Below are positions 1-7,466 of a DNA stretch of 27,725 nt, piece by piece (the stretch's first letter is position 1; each line of letters starts with the position of its first letter). The notes under the pieces were generated by a model. It saw only the letters and a list, made by a program, of their open reading frames with translations. It was not told where the DNA came from and made no database searches. The stretch comes from Chloroflexi bacterium UBA4730 (GTDB taxonomy: Bacteria; Chloroflexota; Limnocylindria; P2-11E): NCBI GenBank assembly GCA_002404155.1, contig DHJC01000085.1, forward strand, positions 1,052 to 28,776, given 5' to 3'. The translations under genes and the position numbers were made by a program.

Positions 1-1
1 C

Positions 2-607
2 GAGATCGAGAAGGCCCACCCCGATGTGTTCAACGTCCTGCTGCAGATCCTCGACGACGGTCGGTTGACCGACGGACATGGGCGGACCGTGGATTTCAAG
101 AACGTCGTGATCATCATGACCAGCAACGTCGGCTCGACGTTCATCAGCGAGCTCGCCGGCAAGAACGAGGAGCTCATGCGGAAGCACGTCATGGACGCGC
201 TCCGTGGACAGTTCCGGCCCGAGTTCCTGAACCGGATCGACGAGATCGTCGTCTTCCATGGGCTGCTCGAGCAGCAGCTCGAGGCGATCGTCGAGCTCGA
301 GACGAAGGCGCTTGCGAACCGGCTGGCCGAGCGGAAGATCACCCTCGAGCTCACGCCCGCGGCGAAGGCCCTCATCGCGAAAGAGGGCTACGACCCGGTG
401 TACGGCGCGCGGCCGATTCGCCGCACGATCCAGAAGCTGATCCTCGACCCGCTCGCGCAGAAGGTGCTCTCCGCCGAATACAAGGAGGGCGACACCGTGT
501 TCGTCGATGCGGAGAACGGCTCTATCCAGTTCTGGACCCAGGAGTTCGCGGACCGGTTGGCGAAGCAGCACGAACGTGAGCGCCGTCCGGTCGGCTCGCT
601 GAATTAG
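2..607 (+). CDS. clpB: ClpB-type AAA+ disaggregase, C-terminal part (5' end outside window)
   Basis: This is the C-terminal ~200 residues of a Hsp100 unfoldase, which threads aggregated proteins through a hexameric ring together with DnaK. The visible part begins just after the Walker B of the second AAA+ domain (EIEKAHPDVFNVLLQILDDG), continues with the sensor-1 segment (IIMTSNVGS), the FRPEFLNRIDEIVVF block and the sensor-2 arginine motif GARPIRRTIQ, and ends in the small C-terminal domain. The frame is open to the window edge, so the start lies upstream. ClpB is preferred over ClpC from the overall wording of the D2 domain, but the diagnostic middle domain is not visible. The gene ends 36 bases before the next start. 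Confidence 0.93.
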   Translation, partial: EIEKAHPDVFNVLLQILDDGRLTDGHGRTVDFKNVVIIMTSNVGSTFISELAGKNEELMRKHVMDALRGQFRPEFLNRIDEIVVFHGLLEQQLEAIVELETKALANRLAERKITLELTPAAKALIAKEGYDPVYGARPIRRTIQKLILDPLAQKVLSAEYKEGDTVFVDAENGSIQFWTQEFADRLAKQHERERRPVGSLN

Positions 608-631
608 CGCACCGACCGTCACGGCGTCCCG

Positions 632-637
632 TTGAAT
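632..637 (+). promoter_or_regulatory. -10-like TTGAAT six bases before the M28 peptidase start
   Basis: TTGAAT lies exactly six bases before ATG 644, the same spacing seen at many other starts in this window. It is weak as a hexamer, but the position supports ATG 644 over the TTG at 632 and would give an almost leaderless transcript. Confidence 0.4.
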
Positions 638-643
638 CCAGGG

Positions 644-1705
644 ATGCGGAAAGCACTCGCCGTCGGGCTGACTTGGTTGACGCTTGCGTCGGGTGCGGCG
701 TGCGGGACGTCGCAATCGGCGGTTGGCCCCGCCACTCCGCCTCCGGCGACATCCGCGCCCGCCGCCTCAAGGGTCGTCCTGGCCTCACCGACGGCGAGCG
801 CCACGCCATCGCCGACCCGGTCGCCGCAGTCGGTCGATGCGCTCATTCAGCAGATCGACATGAACAAGCTCAACGACCATTTGCTCGCGCTCACGAGCGT
901 CGTGTCGCGCGACGTCCATCATCCCGGACACGCGAAGGCCCTTGCGTACCTGAAGGAGCAGCTGGGCGCGATGGGCGTCCAGGTGGACTCGTATCGCAAC
1001 GTCTACCAGGGCATCCCGCTCGAGAGCCTGCTCGTGACGATCGATCCGTTGAACGCGCCGCCGACGGCCGGCTGGATCATGATCTGCGCCCACTACGACT
1101 CGATCTCGAATCGCTCACCCAACTGGAACCCGGGCATCACCGCCGCACCCGGCGCGGACGACAACGGCACCGGCACCGCCGCGCTCCTCGAGTACGCGCG
1201 CATCCTGTCGGCCAATCGCGCGAGCCTGACGCACCGGGTCGTGCTCGCCTTCTTCGACGGCGAGGAGCTCTTCTTCAAGGGGAGCGGTGCGTACGTGACG
1301 ACGCTGCCGAAGCCGTACCCCTATAGCGCGGTCATCAACATCGACATGGTCGGGTTCAACCCGATCACGGACCGGCTCGATCTCATCTGGTACACGGACG
1401 GCTCAGCCGGGCTGCGCGACAAGCTGATCGCGGCGAACGACCGGTACGCGATCGGCATCTCGCCCCTCAACGCGCAGTTCGCGGGCGACGGGACCACGAT
1501 CCTCGATGCCGCGCCGTTCGGGCTCGCGGGCATGGCCGCGGTCGCGCTCGTGCAGCGCTACGGCGAGAACGATGCGACCTTCCCGGGCAACTACACCTTC
1601 CACACGGTGAACGACACACCGGCGAACGTCTCGAACCGCCGCCTCTGGCTGAAGGCCGCGAAGCTCGCACTCGCGGCGGCCCTCGACCTCGCGACGGCGA
1701 ACTAG
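644..1705 (+). CDS. Secreted M28 family zinc aminopeptidase
   Basis: A two-zinc exopeptidase of the M28 family (353 aa) that likely trims peptides outside the cytoplasmic membrane. The N-terminus has a signal sequence ending near the Cys in SGAAC, possibly a lipoprotein signal although the lipobox is imperfect, followed by a Thr/Ser/Pro-rich linker to about residue 65. The metal ligands expected for M28 are present in order: His in HYDS (~150), Asp in GADDNGTGTAALLE, the catalytic Glu pair in FFDGEELF, Asp in INIDMVGF and the final His in YTFHTVNDTP. Start ATG 644 is chosen because it directly precedes the basic n-region and has a correctly spaced -10-like hexamer. The stop overlaps the stop of the convergent dtd gene. 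The exact substrate cannot be told. Confidence 0.9.
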   Translation: MRKALAVGLTWLTLASGAACGTSQSAVGPATPPPATSAPAASRVVLASPTASATPSPTRSPQSVDALIQQIDMNKLNDHLLALTSVVSRDVHHPGHAKALAYLKEQLGAMGVQVDSYRNVYQGIPLESLLVTIDPLNAPPTAGWIMICAHYDSISNRSPNWNPGITAAPGADDNGTGTAALLEYARILSANRASLTHRVVLAFFDGEELFFKGSGAYVTTLPKPYPYSAVINIDMVGFNPITDRLDLIWYTDGSAGLRDKLIAANDRYAIGISPLNAQFAGDGTTILDAAPFGLAGMAAVALVQRYGENDATFPGNYTFHTVNDTPANVSNRRLWLKAAKLALAAALDLATAN

Positions 1706-2154
1706 AGCTCGCCCTCGCTCCAGCGATCCGTCGACGCGACGACCGTGACCGGGCCATCGGCGTCGATCTGCACCCGCATCGCGGCGCCGAACACCCCGGT
1801 CGAAACGGTCAGGCCGTTCGCGCGCAGCACACCGCAGAACGCGTCGTAGAAGCGGCGACCCGCGTCCGGTGGTGCAGCCGCGGTGAAGTCGGGGCGGCGC
1901 CCGCGCCGCACGTCGCCGTAAAGCGTGAACTGGGGGACCACCAGCACGCTGCCGTTCGCCTCGGCGACGGTGTTCTGCAGCTTGCCGCTACCGTCGTCGA
2001 AGATCCGAAGGGACGCGATCTTCGCGGCGAGCCGCTCGCCGTCGATCGCCGTGTCATTCGCGCCGACGCCGAGGAGCACGACCAGCCCGCGGCCGATGGA
2101 TCCGGTGCGCTCGCCGTCGACCTCGACCGACGCGGCGCGCACGCGTTGGATCAC
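1702..2154 (-). CDS. dtd: D-aminoacyl-tRNA deacylase
   Basis: A 150-aa DTD that hydrolyses D-amino acids (and glycine) mischarged on tRNA, recycling the tRNA. It begins MIQRVRAASVEVDGE, as in the family, and keeps the cross-subunit cis-proline motif (DGPVTV). The first signature, usually SQFTL, reads PQFTLYGD here, so the conserved Ser is Pro. Length is normal. Start GTG lies six bases after a TAGACG hexamer. The gene converges on the M28 peptidase with overlapping stop codons. Confidence 0.94.
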   Translation of the reverse strand: MIQRVRAASVEVDGERTGSIGRGLVVLLGVGANDTAIDGERLAAKIASLRIFDDGSGKLQNTVAEANGSVLVVPQFTLYGDVRRGRRPDFTAAAPPDAGRRFYDAFCGVLRANGLTVSTGVFGAAMRVQIDADGPVTVVASTDRWSEGEL

Positions 2155-2160
2155 GCTGCG

Positions 2161-2166
2161 CGTCTA
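2161..2166 (-). promoter_or_regulatory. -10-like TAGACG for dtd
   Basis: On the minus strand TAGACG is followed by exactly six bases and the GTG start of dtd, the leaderless layout common in this window. Confidence 0.5.
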
Positions 2167-2188
2167 GATCACTGCGCTTTTCTCTCGC

Positions 2189-2395
2189 TCACTCGAGCAT
2201 CCACGGGTTGTCTCCGCGGACGACGGCCTCGACCTCGCTGGGACCCAGGTGGCCCGCCGACCAGACCGTTCGGCTCAGGCCAAGTGGAAGACGCGTGACG
2301 TACGTGACCTTCCCGAAGCGATAGCCGTGCTGGAAGAGGAACTGCTTACCGTCGATCTCGATGAGCTGACGGCGATCCGTCGAGGTCGTGGGCAC
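2189..2395 (-). CDS. Small hypothetical protein, 68 aa
   Basis: Unrecognised soluble 68-aa protein. It reads as one compact domain with alternating hydrophobic and charged residues (QLIEIDGKQFLFQHGYRFGK, then a stretch ending RGDNPWMLE), without signal peptide or membrane segment. The main reason to call it real is its start: GTG sits exactly six bases after TAGGCT on the minus strand, the same arrangement as for certain genes nearby. It lies between the secreted-peptide gene upstream and dtd downstream, all on the minus strand. Function unknown. Confidence 0.55.
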   Translation of the reverse strand: MPTTSTDRRQLIEIDGKQFLFQHGYRFGKVTYVTRLPLGLSRTVWSAGHLGPSEVEAVVRGDNPWMLE

Positions 2396-2401
2396 GCGAT
2401 G

Positions 2402-2407
2402 AGCCTA
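2402..2407 (-). promoter_or_regulatory. -10-like TAGGCT for the 68-aa gene
   Basis: TAGGCT (minus strand), six bases, then GTG. Its position supports both the gene and its start. Confidence 0.5.
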
Positions 2408-2423
2408 TCGGACGGCACTGGAG

Positions 2424-2609
2424 TCAGTCCGGCGGAAGCCCTGGATCTCCGGGATCGAGGGTGTTCACGCTGCCGCTCGGGCCAACGACGGCCGCGGTCG
2501 CGTGCTTGTCGGGATGGCTGTTCGCATCGGCCGGCGAGGTGCTGCCGCCGATGAGCGCGAGGGCCGCGAGGATCGCGAGCAGCGCCGACCTAACGACCCT
2601 GATCTCCAT
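2424..2609 (-). CDS. Small secreted peptide precursor, divergent from XRE-TPR regulator
   Basis: A 61-aa pre-peptide with a classical signal: basic n-region (MEIRVVR), hydrophobic core (ALLAILAALALIGG) and an A-D-A cleavage site near residue 28. The predicted released peptide is ~32 residues, rich in Pro, Gly and Asp, and ends DPGDPGLPPD. It is divergently transcribed from the XRE-TPR regulator, and its promoter overlaps the regulator's start codon. That position is one expected of a regulator-pheromone pair, which is inference. Start uncertainty: ATG 2609, the adjacent ATG 2612 and ATG 2621 are all in frame; 2609 leaves a GGGGAG sequence upstream as a possible ribosome site. It has no Cys and no recognised domain. 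Confidence 0.6.
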   Translation of the reverse strand: MEIRVVRSALLAILAALALIGGSTSPADANSHPDKHATAAVVGPSGSVNTLDPGDPGLPPD

Positions 2610-2620
2610 CATTCTCCCCA

Positions 2621-2650
2621 TTGTCCGCAAGCACCGAGGTTCGGTATCGT
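2621..2650 (+). promoter_or_regulatory. Promoter of first XRE-TPR regulator with inverted repeat in the spacer
   Basis: TTGTCC (2621-2626), 18 bases, TATCGT (2645-2650), then ATG at 2662. Inside the spacer lies the inverted repeat ACCGA-GGT-TCGGT (2633-2645), which abuts the -10 and is placed where an autorepressor could bind. The second XRE-TPR gene has the same TATCGT hexamer and also an inverted repeat in its spacer. Confidence 0.5.
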
Positions 2651-2658
2651 GGGTTGCG

Positions 2659-2686
2659 ATTATGAAGGCTGAACCAAGGGGGTCAA
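2659..2686 (-). promoter_or_regulatory. Promoter of the secreted-peptide gene, overlapping the regulator start codon
   Basis: On the minus strand TTGACC (2686-2681), 16 bases, CATAAT (2664-2659). The -10 covers the ATG of the divergent XRE-TPR gene, so the two transcripts start face to face and a single bound regulator could affect both. The predicted leader to the peptide start is about 40 bases. Confidence 0.45.
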
Positions 2687-3987
2687 TACGTGGCCCCGCG
2701 GCGTCGGTGTCGAATTCGGGTCAGACGTTGGGCGATCGCGTGCGCTCGGCCCGCCGCGATTCGGGCCTCAGCCAGGCACAGCTCGCCGGCGACGAGCTCA
2801 CCAAGGGATTCATCAGCCAGATCGAGTCCGGCCTGGTACGACCGTCCATCCGTTCGCTTCAGCACATCGCCCAGAAGCTCGGCCGGCCACTGGACTACTT
2901 CATCGCCGACGAGCCGCTCGCGGCCACGAAACGCGTCACGTTCCACCGGCTCGCCGCGGAAGCAGCGGCCGAGCGGCAGGATTGGCCCGCGACCGAAGAG
3001 CACTCCGTCGCGGGACTCGCGGTCGCGACCGATGCGGCCGAGCGCGCGACCTTCTTCCGGCTGCTCGCGAACGCGGCGCTCAACCAGGGCCGTCGCGAAG
3101 AGGCATTCGATCGCGTCACCGAAGGGCTCGCGCTCCTTGATGTCACGAAGCAGCCGCTCGACGTCGCGCGGCTCGTGTACGTGCGCGGCCTCGCGTACGG
3201 CGACGCGGGACAGCTCGTCGCGTCAACCGAAGCGTTCGAGACGGTGCGCGACATCATCGAGCGCTACGAGATCCTCGAGCCGCGCCTGCGGGCGCGTGTA
3301 TCCGTCGCGCTCGGCACCACCTACCGCCGTCTCGGCCGCACCACGAAGGCGATCGCGTCGTACGAGTCGGCGCTGGCGACCGCGTCGCGCGCGAACGAGC
3401 TGAAGCTCGCCGCGCAGGGGCTGATGGGCATCGCCGTGTCCCACTACGACGCCGGCGATCTCGACGCCGCCATCGCGAGCTATGAGCGTGCGCTCGCGCT
3501 CTTCGAGCGCGTCGCTGATACGAGCTTCGAGCTTCATGTCCGCCAATCGCTCGCGTCCATCCACTTCCAGCAGGGTCACGTCGCACAAGCCCGCGACCTC
3601 GCCGATCGCACGATCGTTCGTGCGGCGGAGGTGGGGGACGAGCACTGGGGCGCCGTGGCGCAGGTCGTGCGCGCTCGCGTGCTGCTCAGCGAAGGCGACG
3701 CAGACGAAGCGAAGCGTGTCGCGCGGCAGGCCGAGCGCGTCCTCGCCTCGGTCGGCGACCAGATCCAGCGCGCCCACGCCCTGCGCGTCGTCGCGGTCGC
3801 AAGCGAGGCGGGCCGTGAGACCGCCGAGGCGGACCGGGCGTTCAAGCAGTCCATCGAGCTGCTCTCGTCGATCGACGACCGCGCCGACCTGGCCCAGGCC
3901 GCGTCCGAGTACGCGAAGGTCCTGCGTGCCCGTGGCTCGATCGACGAGGCCTTCGCGATGCTGGAGCTCGCCCACACCCGGCGCTAG
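2662..3987 (+). CDS. XRE-family regulator with C-terminal TPR domain (RRNPP-like), copy 1
   Basis: A 441-aa protein with an N-terminal HTH_3/XRE DNA-binding domain (about residues 16-75; LSQAQLAGDELTKGFISQIE is its helix-turn-helix) followed by some 350 residues of helical tetratricopeptide repeats, for instance ALNQGRREEAFDRVTEGLAL and SHYDAGDLDAAIASYERALA. This architecture is that of PlcR, NprR and ComR, cytoplasmic receptors whose TPR groove binds a short re-imported peptide. It resembles the second regulator at 15718 in length, HTH and repeat layout. ATG 2662 is preferred over earlier in-frame codons because it follows a good promoter and sits just ahead of the HTH. A divergent small secreted peptide lies immediately upstream. 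The ligand and targets are inferred, not shown. Confidence 0.88.
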   Translation: MKAEPRGSIRGPAASVSNSGQTLGDRVRSARRDSGLSQAQLAGDELTKGFISQIESGLVRPSIRSLQHIAQKLGRPLDYFIADEPLAATKRVTFHRLAAEAAAERQDWPATEEHSVAGLAVATDAAERATFFRLLANAALNQGRREEAFDRVTEGLALLDVTKQPLDVARLVYVRGLAYGDAGQLVASTEAFETVRDIIERYEILEPRLRARVSVALGTTYRRLGRTTKAIASYESALATASRANELKLAAQGLMGIAVSHYDAGDLDAAIASYERALALFERVADTSFELHVRQSLASIHFQQGHVAQARDLADRTIVRAAEVGDEHWGAVAQVVRARVLLSEGDADEAKRVARQAERVLASVGDQIQRAHALRVVAVASEAGRETAEADRAFKQSIELLSSIDDRADLAQAASEYAKVLRARGSIDEAFAMLELAHTRR

Positions 3988-4166
3988 CTAGGCCCCGCTG
4001 CTTGTTGCATTGGTAACCCGCACGCGGAATGGGCCACAACTCTGTGGGGTCGAATGCGTGCTCGAGTTCCTGACAAGGCTCTAGACGAACCGAAGCGAGT
4101 CAGTTGACGCGCTCACCTCGGTGGGGCCGGTAGACAGGGTCCGCTCGAATGGATTGGATCTCCGGG

Positions 4167-4172
4167 CAGAAT
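4167..4172 (+). promoter_or_regulatory. -10-like CAGAAT for the APH-fold kinase
   Basis: CAGAAT, six bases, then ATG 4179. The first base departs from TANNNT, but the spacing matches the window-wide pattern and supports this start. Confidence 0.35.
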
Positions 4173-4178
4173 GCCCGG

Positions 4179-4946
4179 ATGGAAGAGCCACTGGTCGGCG
4201 GAAACCTGAGCGCGAGCGTCAAGATCGGCAACACCGTCCACCGGCGCGCCGGTCCCTGGACGCCGGCCGTTCACGCGCTCCTAGCGCACCTCCACCGCGT
4301 CGGTTTCGACGTGGTGCCGAAGCCCCTCGGGATGGACGAGCAGGGTCGGGCCGTCCTGTCGTTCATGCCTGGTGAGGTGCACGGGGGCTGGCCAGATCCT
4401 CTGCCGTCGTGGATGTTCGAGGATCAGGAGACCCTGATCGCGGCAGCCTCCCTCCTGCGGAGATACCACGACGCGCTCGCTGGCTTCGTGCCGCCGCCAG
4501 ATGCCCACTGGCGGTTCGTCGCCCCCGGGACGCCCGAGGTCATTTGTCACAACGACTGGTCGCCGTCGAACGCGCTCTTCCGTGATCGCGTTCCCGTGGG
4601 CATGCTGGACTGGGACTCCGCGGGGCCAGGGAGCCGTGCCCGCGATGTCGCGACTTCGGCCTTCCGGTGGGTGCCGCTCAATCCACGGGTCGCGCCGCCA
4701 ACCGTATCGGCCAAGGCGCCGCGCTTCGCGCTGTTCTGCGAGACCTACGGGAGCGGCCTCACGCGGCACGACGTTTTGGACGCGCTGCTCGACCAGCTGC
4801 CGCGACAGGCGGATTTCATCCAATCCGAGGCAGCAGCGGGCGACCCCGGCTACGAAAAGCTCGTCGGATGGAACGTCCCGGCGGTTCTCCGCGACGACGC
4901 GGCTCGTCTTGATCAACAGCGCCAGGCACTCTGCGGACCGCGATAA
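4179..4946 (+). CDS. APH-family phosphotransferase
   Basis: A 255-aa kinase of the aminoglycoside phosphotransferase fold (PF01636). The catalytic loop ICHNDWSPSNALF matches the H-x-D-x4-N pattern (Brenner motif), and the following MLDWDSAGPGSRARDVAT supplies the metal-binding Asp of the DFD/DWD motif. The N-lobe is short, and a typical nucleotide-binding Lys cannot be placed with certainty. Such proteins phosphorylate antibiotics, sugars, choline or other hydroxyl compounds; the substrate cannot be told and resistance should not be assumed. ATG 4179 is preferred over ATG 4149, since the extra ten residues are unlike the family and the former has a -10-like hexamer six bases upstream. Confidence 0.82.
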   Translation: MEEPLVGGNLSASVKIGNTVHRRAGPWTPAVHALLAHLHRVGFDVVPKPLGMDEQGRAVLSFMPGEVHGGWPDPLPSWMFEDQETLIAAASLLRRYHDALAGFVPPPDAHWRFVAPGTPEVICHNDWSPSNALFRDRVPVGMLDWDSAGPGSRARDVATSAFRWVPLNPRVAPPTVSAKAPRFALFCETYGSGLTRHDVLDALLDQLPRQADFIQSEAAAGDPGYEKLVGWNVPAVLRDDAARLDQQRQALCGPR

Positions 4947-5007
4947 CGCGCCGAGCTGGTTCTTGCGGCACGCTAGGTAGCCAACGCAACAAGCAGCAGG
5001 TCCTAGC

Positions 5008-5013
5008 TAGCAT
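5008..5013 (+). promoter_or_regulatory. -10-like TAGCAT for polX
   Basis: TAGCAT, six bases, then GTG 5020: a clear case of the leaderless layout. Confidence 0.5.
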
Positions 5014-5019
5014 CGCCGG

Positions 5020-6765
5020 GTGCCTCGCGAGTACGCCTCCGAAGAGAACGCGCGCGTCGCCGACCTGCTCGACGAGATCGGTGACCTCCTGGAACTGAAG
5101 GGCGAGAACGTGTTCCGCGCGGTCACGTATCGCGCGGCGGCGCGCGAGATCCGCGACCTGCGCGAGCCGATTCGAACGATCTACGAGGCCGGTCACCTCG
5201 CGACGATCCCGAAGGTCGGTACCTCCGTGGGCGAGGCGATCGCGCAGTACCTCCAGGGTGGGAAGGCGAGGCGCCACGAGGAGCTGAAGGCCGCAGTCCC
5301 CGAAGGCCTGCTCACCCTGCTGCGGGTCAAAGGGGTCGGGCCCGCCACCGCGCGATCGATCCATCAGCACCTCCGGATCACGACCATCGACGAGCTCGAG
5401 CAGGCGGCGAAGAGCGGACGGCTGCGCGAGCTGCCGAAGATCCAGGCCAAGACCGAGGAGAACATCCTCAAGTCGATCGCGTCGCTTCGGCAGCGTACCG
5501 GCCGGTCGCTCATCGACTACGCGCGCACGGCCGCGGACCGGATGGTCGCGCATCTTCGCGAGGCGGCCGACGTTCGCGAGCTCTCCGTGTGTGGCAGCGT
5601 GCGGCGCTGGAAGGAGACGATCGGAGATGTCGATCTCCTGGTCGCGAGCGACACCGCGGCGCCGATCATGGCCGCGTTCACGGGCGCGGCGAACGTGGAC
5701 CGGATCCTGGCCCAGGGCGACACGAAGTCGTCGGTCATCGTCGAGCGAGGGTTGCAGATCGACCTCCGCGTCGTGCCCGCGGCGTCATGGGGCGCTGCGC
5801 TCCTCTATTTCACCGGCTCCAAGGAGCACAACGTCCGCTTGCGCGGGTACGCCCTGCGGAAGAAGCTCCTGCTCAACGAATACGGCCTCTATCGCGTCGG
5901 CGAGGAGAAAGGCGGCGTGCCCGTCGCGTCGCGCACCGAGGAGGACATCTACCAGGCACTCGGGATGGACTGGATCCCGCCCGAGCTCCGCGAAGATCAC
6001 GGCGAGATCGATGCCGCCCTCGCGCACGCGCTGCCCGCACTCGTGACGGTCGATGACCTGAAGGGCGACCTGCACGTGCACTCCGATTGGACCGACGGCC
6101 GCGACACGCTCGCCGCGATGGTCCGGCGCGCCCGCGACAAGGGCTACGCGTACGTCGCGATGACCGACCACTCCGTGGGCCTCGGGATGACGAACGGGCT
6201 CAACCTGGAACGGATCGCGAAACGGTCGAAGGAGATCGCGAAGCTGAATCAAGAGCTCGCGCCGTTCCGGGTGCTCGTCGGGACCGAGGTCGAGATCCGC
6301 GCCGACGGCCGGCTCGACTACCCAGACGACGTCCTCGCGGGCTTCGAGATCGTCACCGCGTCGATCCACTCGGCGTTCAACCAGCCGCGCGAGCAGATCA
6401 CCCAGCGGCTCGTCGGCGCGATTCGGCATCCCCTCGTCACCGCGATCTCGCATCCCACCGGGCGGCTCCTCGAGCGCCGCGACCCGTACGACGTGGACCT
6501 CGATGCGGTCATCGACGCCGCGGTCGCGACGGGCACGCGGCTCGAGGTGAACGGTGGACCGGAGCGGCTGGACCTGCCGGACTGGGCGGTGCGCAAAGCA
6601 GTCGAGAAGGGCGCGACGCTCGTCATCGATTCGGACGCGCACGCCGTCGAGGAGCTCGAATGGACGGTGTACGGCACGGCGACCGCGCGCCGCGGGTGGG
6701 CGACCGCCGACCGAGTCGGCAACACGCGGGGGCTCGACGCGGTGCTCGCGCGCAAGGTGCGATGA
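5020..6765 (+). CDS. polX: DNA polymerase/3'-5' exonuclease PolX
   Basis: A 581-aa family X DNA polymerase fused to a PHP domain, involved in gap filling in base excision and break repair. Order: an N-terminal 8-kDa-like helical region with helix-hairpin-helix motifs (IPKVGTSVGEAIAQYL, then VKGVGPATARSIHQHL), the nucleotidyltransferase palm with CGSVRRWKETIGDVDLLVAS (~191-210; two catalytic Asp in DVD) and the third Asp in QIDLRVVP, then the PHP domain from ~350 with GDLHVHSDWTDG, MTDHSVG, ASIHSAF, ISHPTGR and DSDAHA as metal ligands for the exonuclease. Length is that of bacterial PolX. The GTG start follows TAGCAT by six bases. The stop overlaps the next gene (ATGA), so acyP is translationally coupled. 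Confidence 0.96.
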   Translation: MPREYASEENARVADLLDEIGDLLELKGENVFRAVTYRAAAREIRDLREPIRTIYEAGHLATIPKVGTSVGEAIAQYLQGGKARRHEELKAAVPEGLLTLLRVKGVGPATARSIHQHLRITTIDELEQAAKSGRLRELPKIQAKTEENILKSIASLRQRTGRSLIDYARTAADRMVAHLREAADVRELSVCGSVRRWKETIGDVDLLVASDTAAPIMAAFTGAANVDRILAQGDTKSSVIVERGLQIDLRVVPAASWGAALLYFTGSKEHNVRLRGYALRKKLLLNEYGLYRVGEEKGGVPVASRTEEDIYQALGMDWIPPELREDHGEIDAALAHALPALVTVDDLKGDLHVHSDWTDGRDTLAAMVRRARDKGYAYVAMTDHSVGLGMTNGLNLERIAKRSKEIAKLNQELAPFRVLVGTEVEIRADGRLDYPDDVLAGFEIVTASIHSAFNQPREQITQRLVGAIRHPLVTAISHPTGRLLERRDPYDVDLDAVIDAAVATGTRLEVNGGPERLDLPDWAVRKAVEKGATLVIDSDAHAVEELEWTVYGTATARRGWATADRVGNTRGLDAVLARKVR

Positions 6766-7031
6766 GCCGGGCCCGCTTCGTCGTCCGCGGGCTCGTACAA
6801 GGAGTGAACTTCCGCGCGGCAGCGGCGCACGAGGCGCGGCGCCTCGGGATCAGTGGGCGGATCTGGAATCGCGACGACGGCACCGTGGAAGCCGATGCCG
6901 GAGGCGATGACGCGGCGCTCGCGGCGTTCGAAGCGTGGCTGCGACGCGGTCCGCGTTACGCCCGCGTGACGTCGGTGGAGCGCGAGGCTTTGGTCGGCCA
7001 GCCGGGCGAGCGAGACTTCTCGATCGGCTAG
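6762..7031 (+). CDS. acyP: Acylphosphatase
   Basis: An 89-aa acylphosphatase that hydrolyses carboxyl-phosphate bonds such as acetyl phosphate. The phosphate-binding loop LVQGVNFRAAA carries the catalytic Arg, and ISGRIWNRDDGTVE carries the catalytic Asn, both in the usual places. The start overlaps the polX stop in ATGA; the stop overlaps the stop of the convergent membrane-protein gene by four bases. Confidence 0.93.
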   Translation: MSRARFVVRGLVQGVNFRAAAAHEARRLGISGRIWNRDDGTVEADAGGDDAALAAFEAWLRRGPRYARVTSVEREALVGQPGERDFSIG

Positions 7032-7414
7032 CGCCGGCGGCGCTTCTTCGGCTTGGGCAGGTACTTGGCGCGCCGGCGTTCGCGTAGCCACGCCGCCTCC
7101 AGCGGTGGGAGCCACACGCTGTACAGGTACACGAGGATCGCGAGGTCGACCCCGAACATGAGCGCCGTCAGAAGGAACGGGGCCTTCGCGATGAGGAAGA
7201 CGCACACCATGATGAGCGTGATCACGTTGACCCAGAACGCCCAGGGACGGGCAGTGTGCTCGGCGGGCGCGACCCCACGCACCGGCAGGTAATACCAGAC
7301 GATGTTCGCGACGAGCGCGATCCCCAGCGCGATCACCGCCGGCCAGTAGAAGCGGGATTCGCTGTTGAAAGGCTCGATGAACCGATGGGCGAAATGCCCG
7401 AGGTCGATCGGCAC
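7028..7414 (-). CDS. Small membrane protein, three transmembrane segments
   Basis: A 128-aa integral membrane protein without recognised family. Three hydrophobic helices are visible: about residues 23-43 (AVIALGIALVANIVWYYL), 59-77 (FWVNVITLIMVCVFLIA) and 79-102 (LTALMFGVDLAILVYLY). The tail is strongly basic (KYLPKPKKRRRR), expected to face the cytoplasm. GTG start, six bases after TATAAG. It is divergent from purH and shares the promoter region with it. No function assigned. Confidence 0.75.
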   Translation of the reverse strand: MPIDLGHFAHRFIEPFNSESRFYWPAVIALGIALVANIVWYYLPVRGVAPAEHTARPWAFWVNVITLIMVCVFLIAKAPFLLTALMFGVDLAILVYLYSVWLPPLEAAWLRERRRAKYLPKPKKRRRR

Positions 7415-7420
7415 GGGCTA

Positions 7421-7430
7421 CTTATACTAG
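7421..7430. promoter_or_regulatory. Bidirectional -10 region between the membrane protein and purH
   Basis: The stretch CTTATACTAG gives TATACT (7423-7428) toward purH, and TATAAG (7426-7421) six bases before the GTG of the minus-strand membrane protein. One short AT-rich core in a very GC-rich context thus appears to serve both directions. No convincing -35 is seen on either side. Confidence 0.5.
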
Positions 7431-7466
7431 CCGCGCAAACCCCGGCGGTACGAGTGATGGAGACGC

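Noticed and set aside
3988..4090. Short ORFs after the first XRE-TPR gene as its pheromone
   Set aside because: The candidates (14 and 8 codons) have no ribosome site or hydrophobic stretch; the divergent secreted peptide is the better partner.
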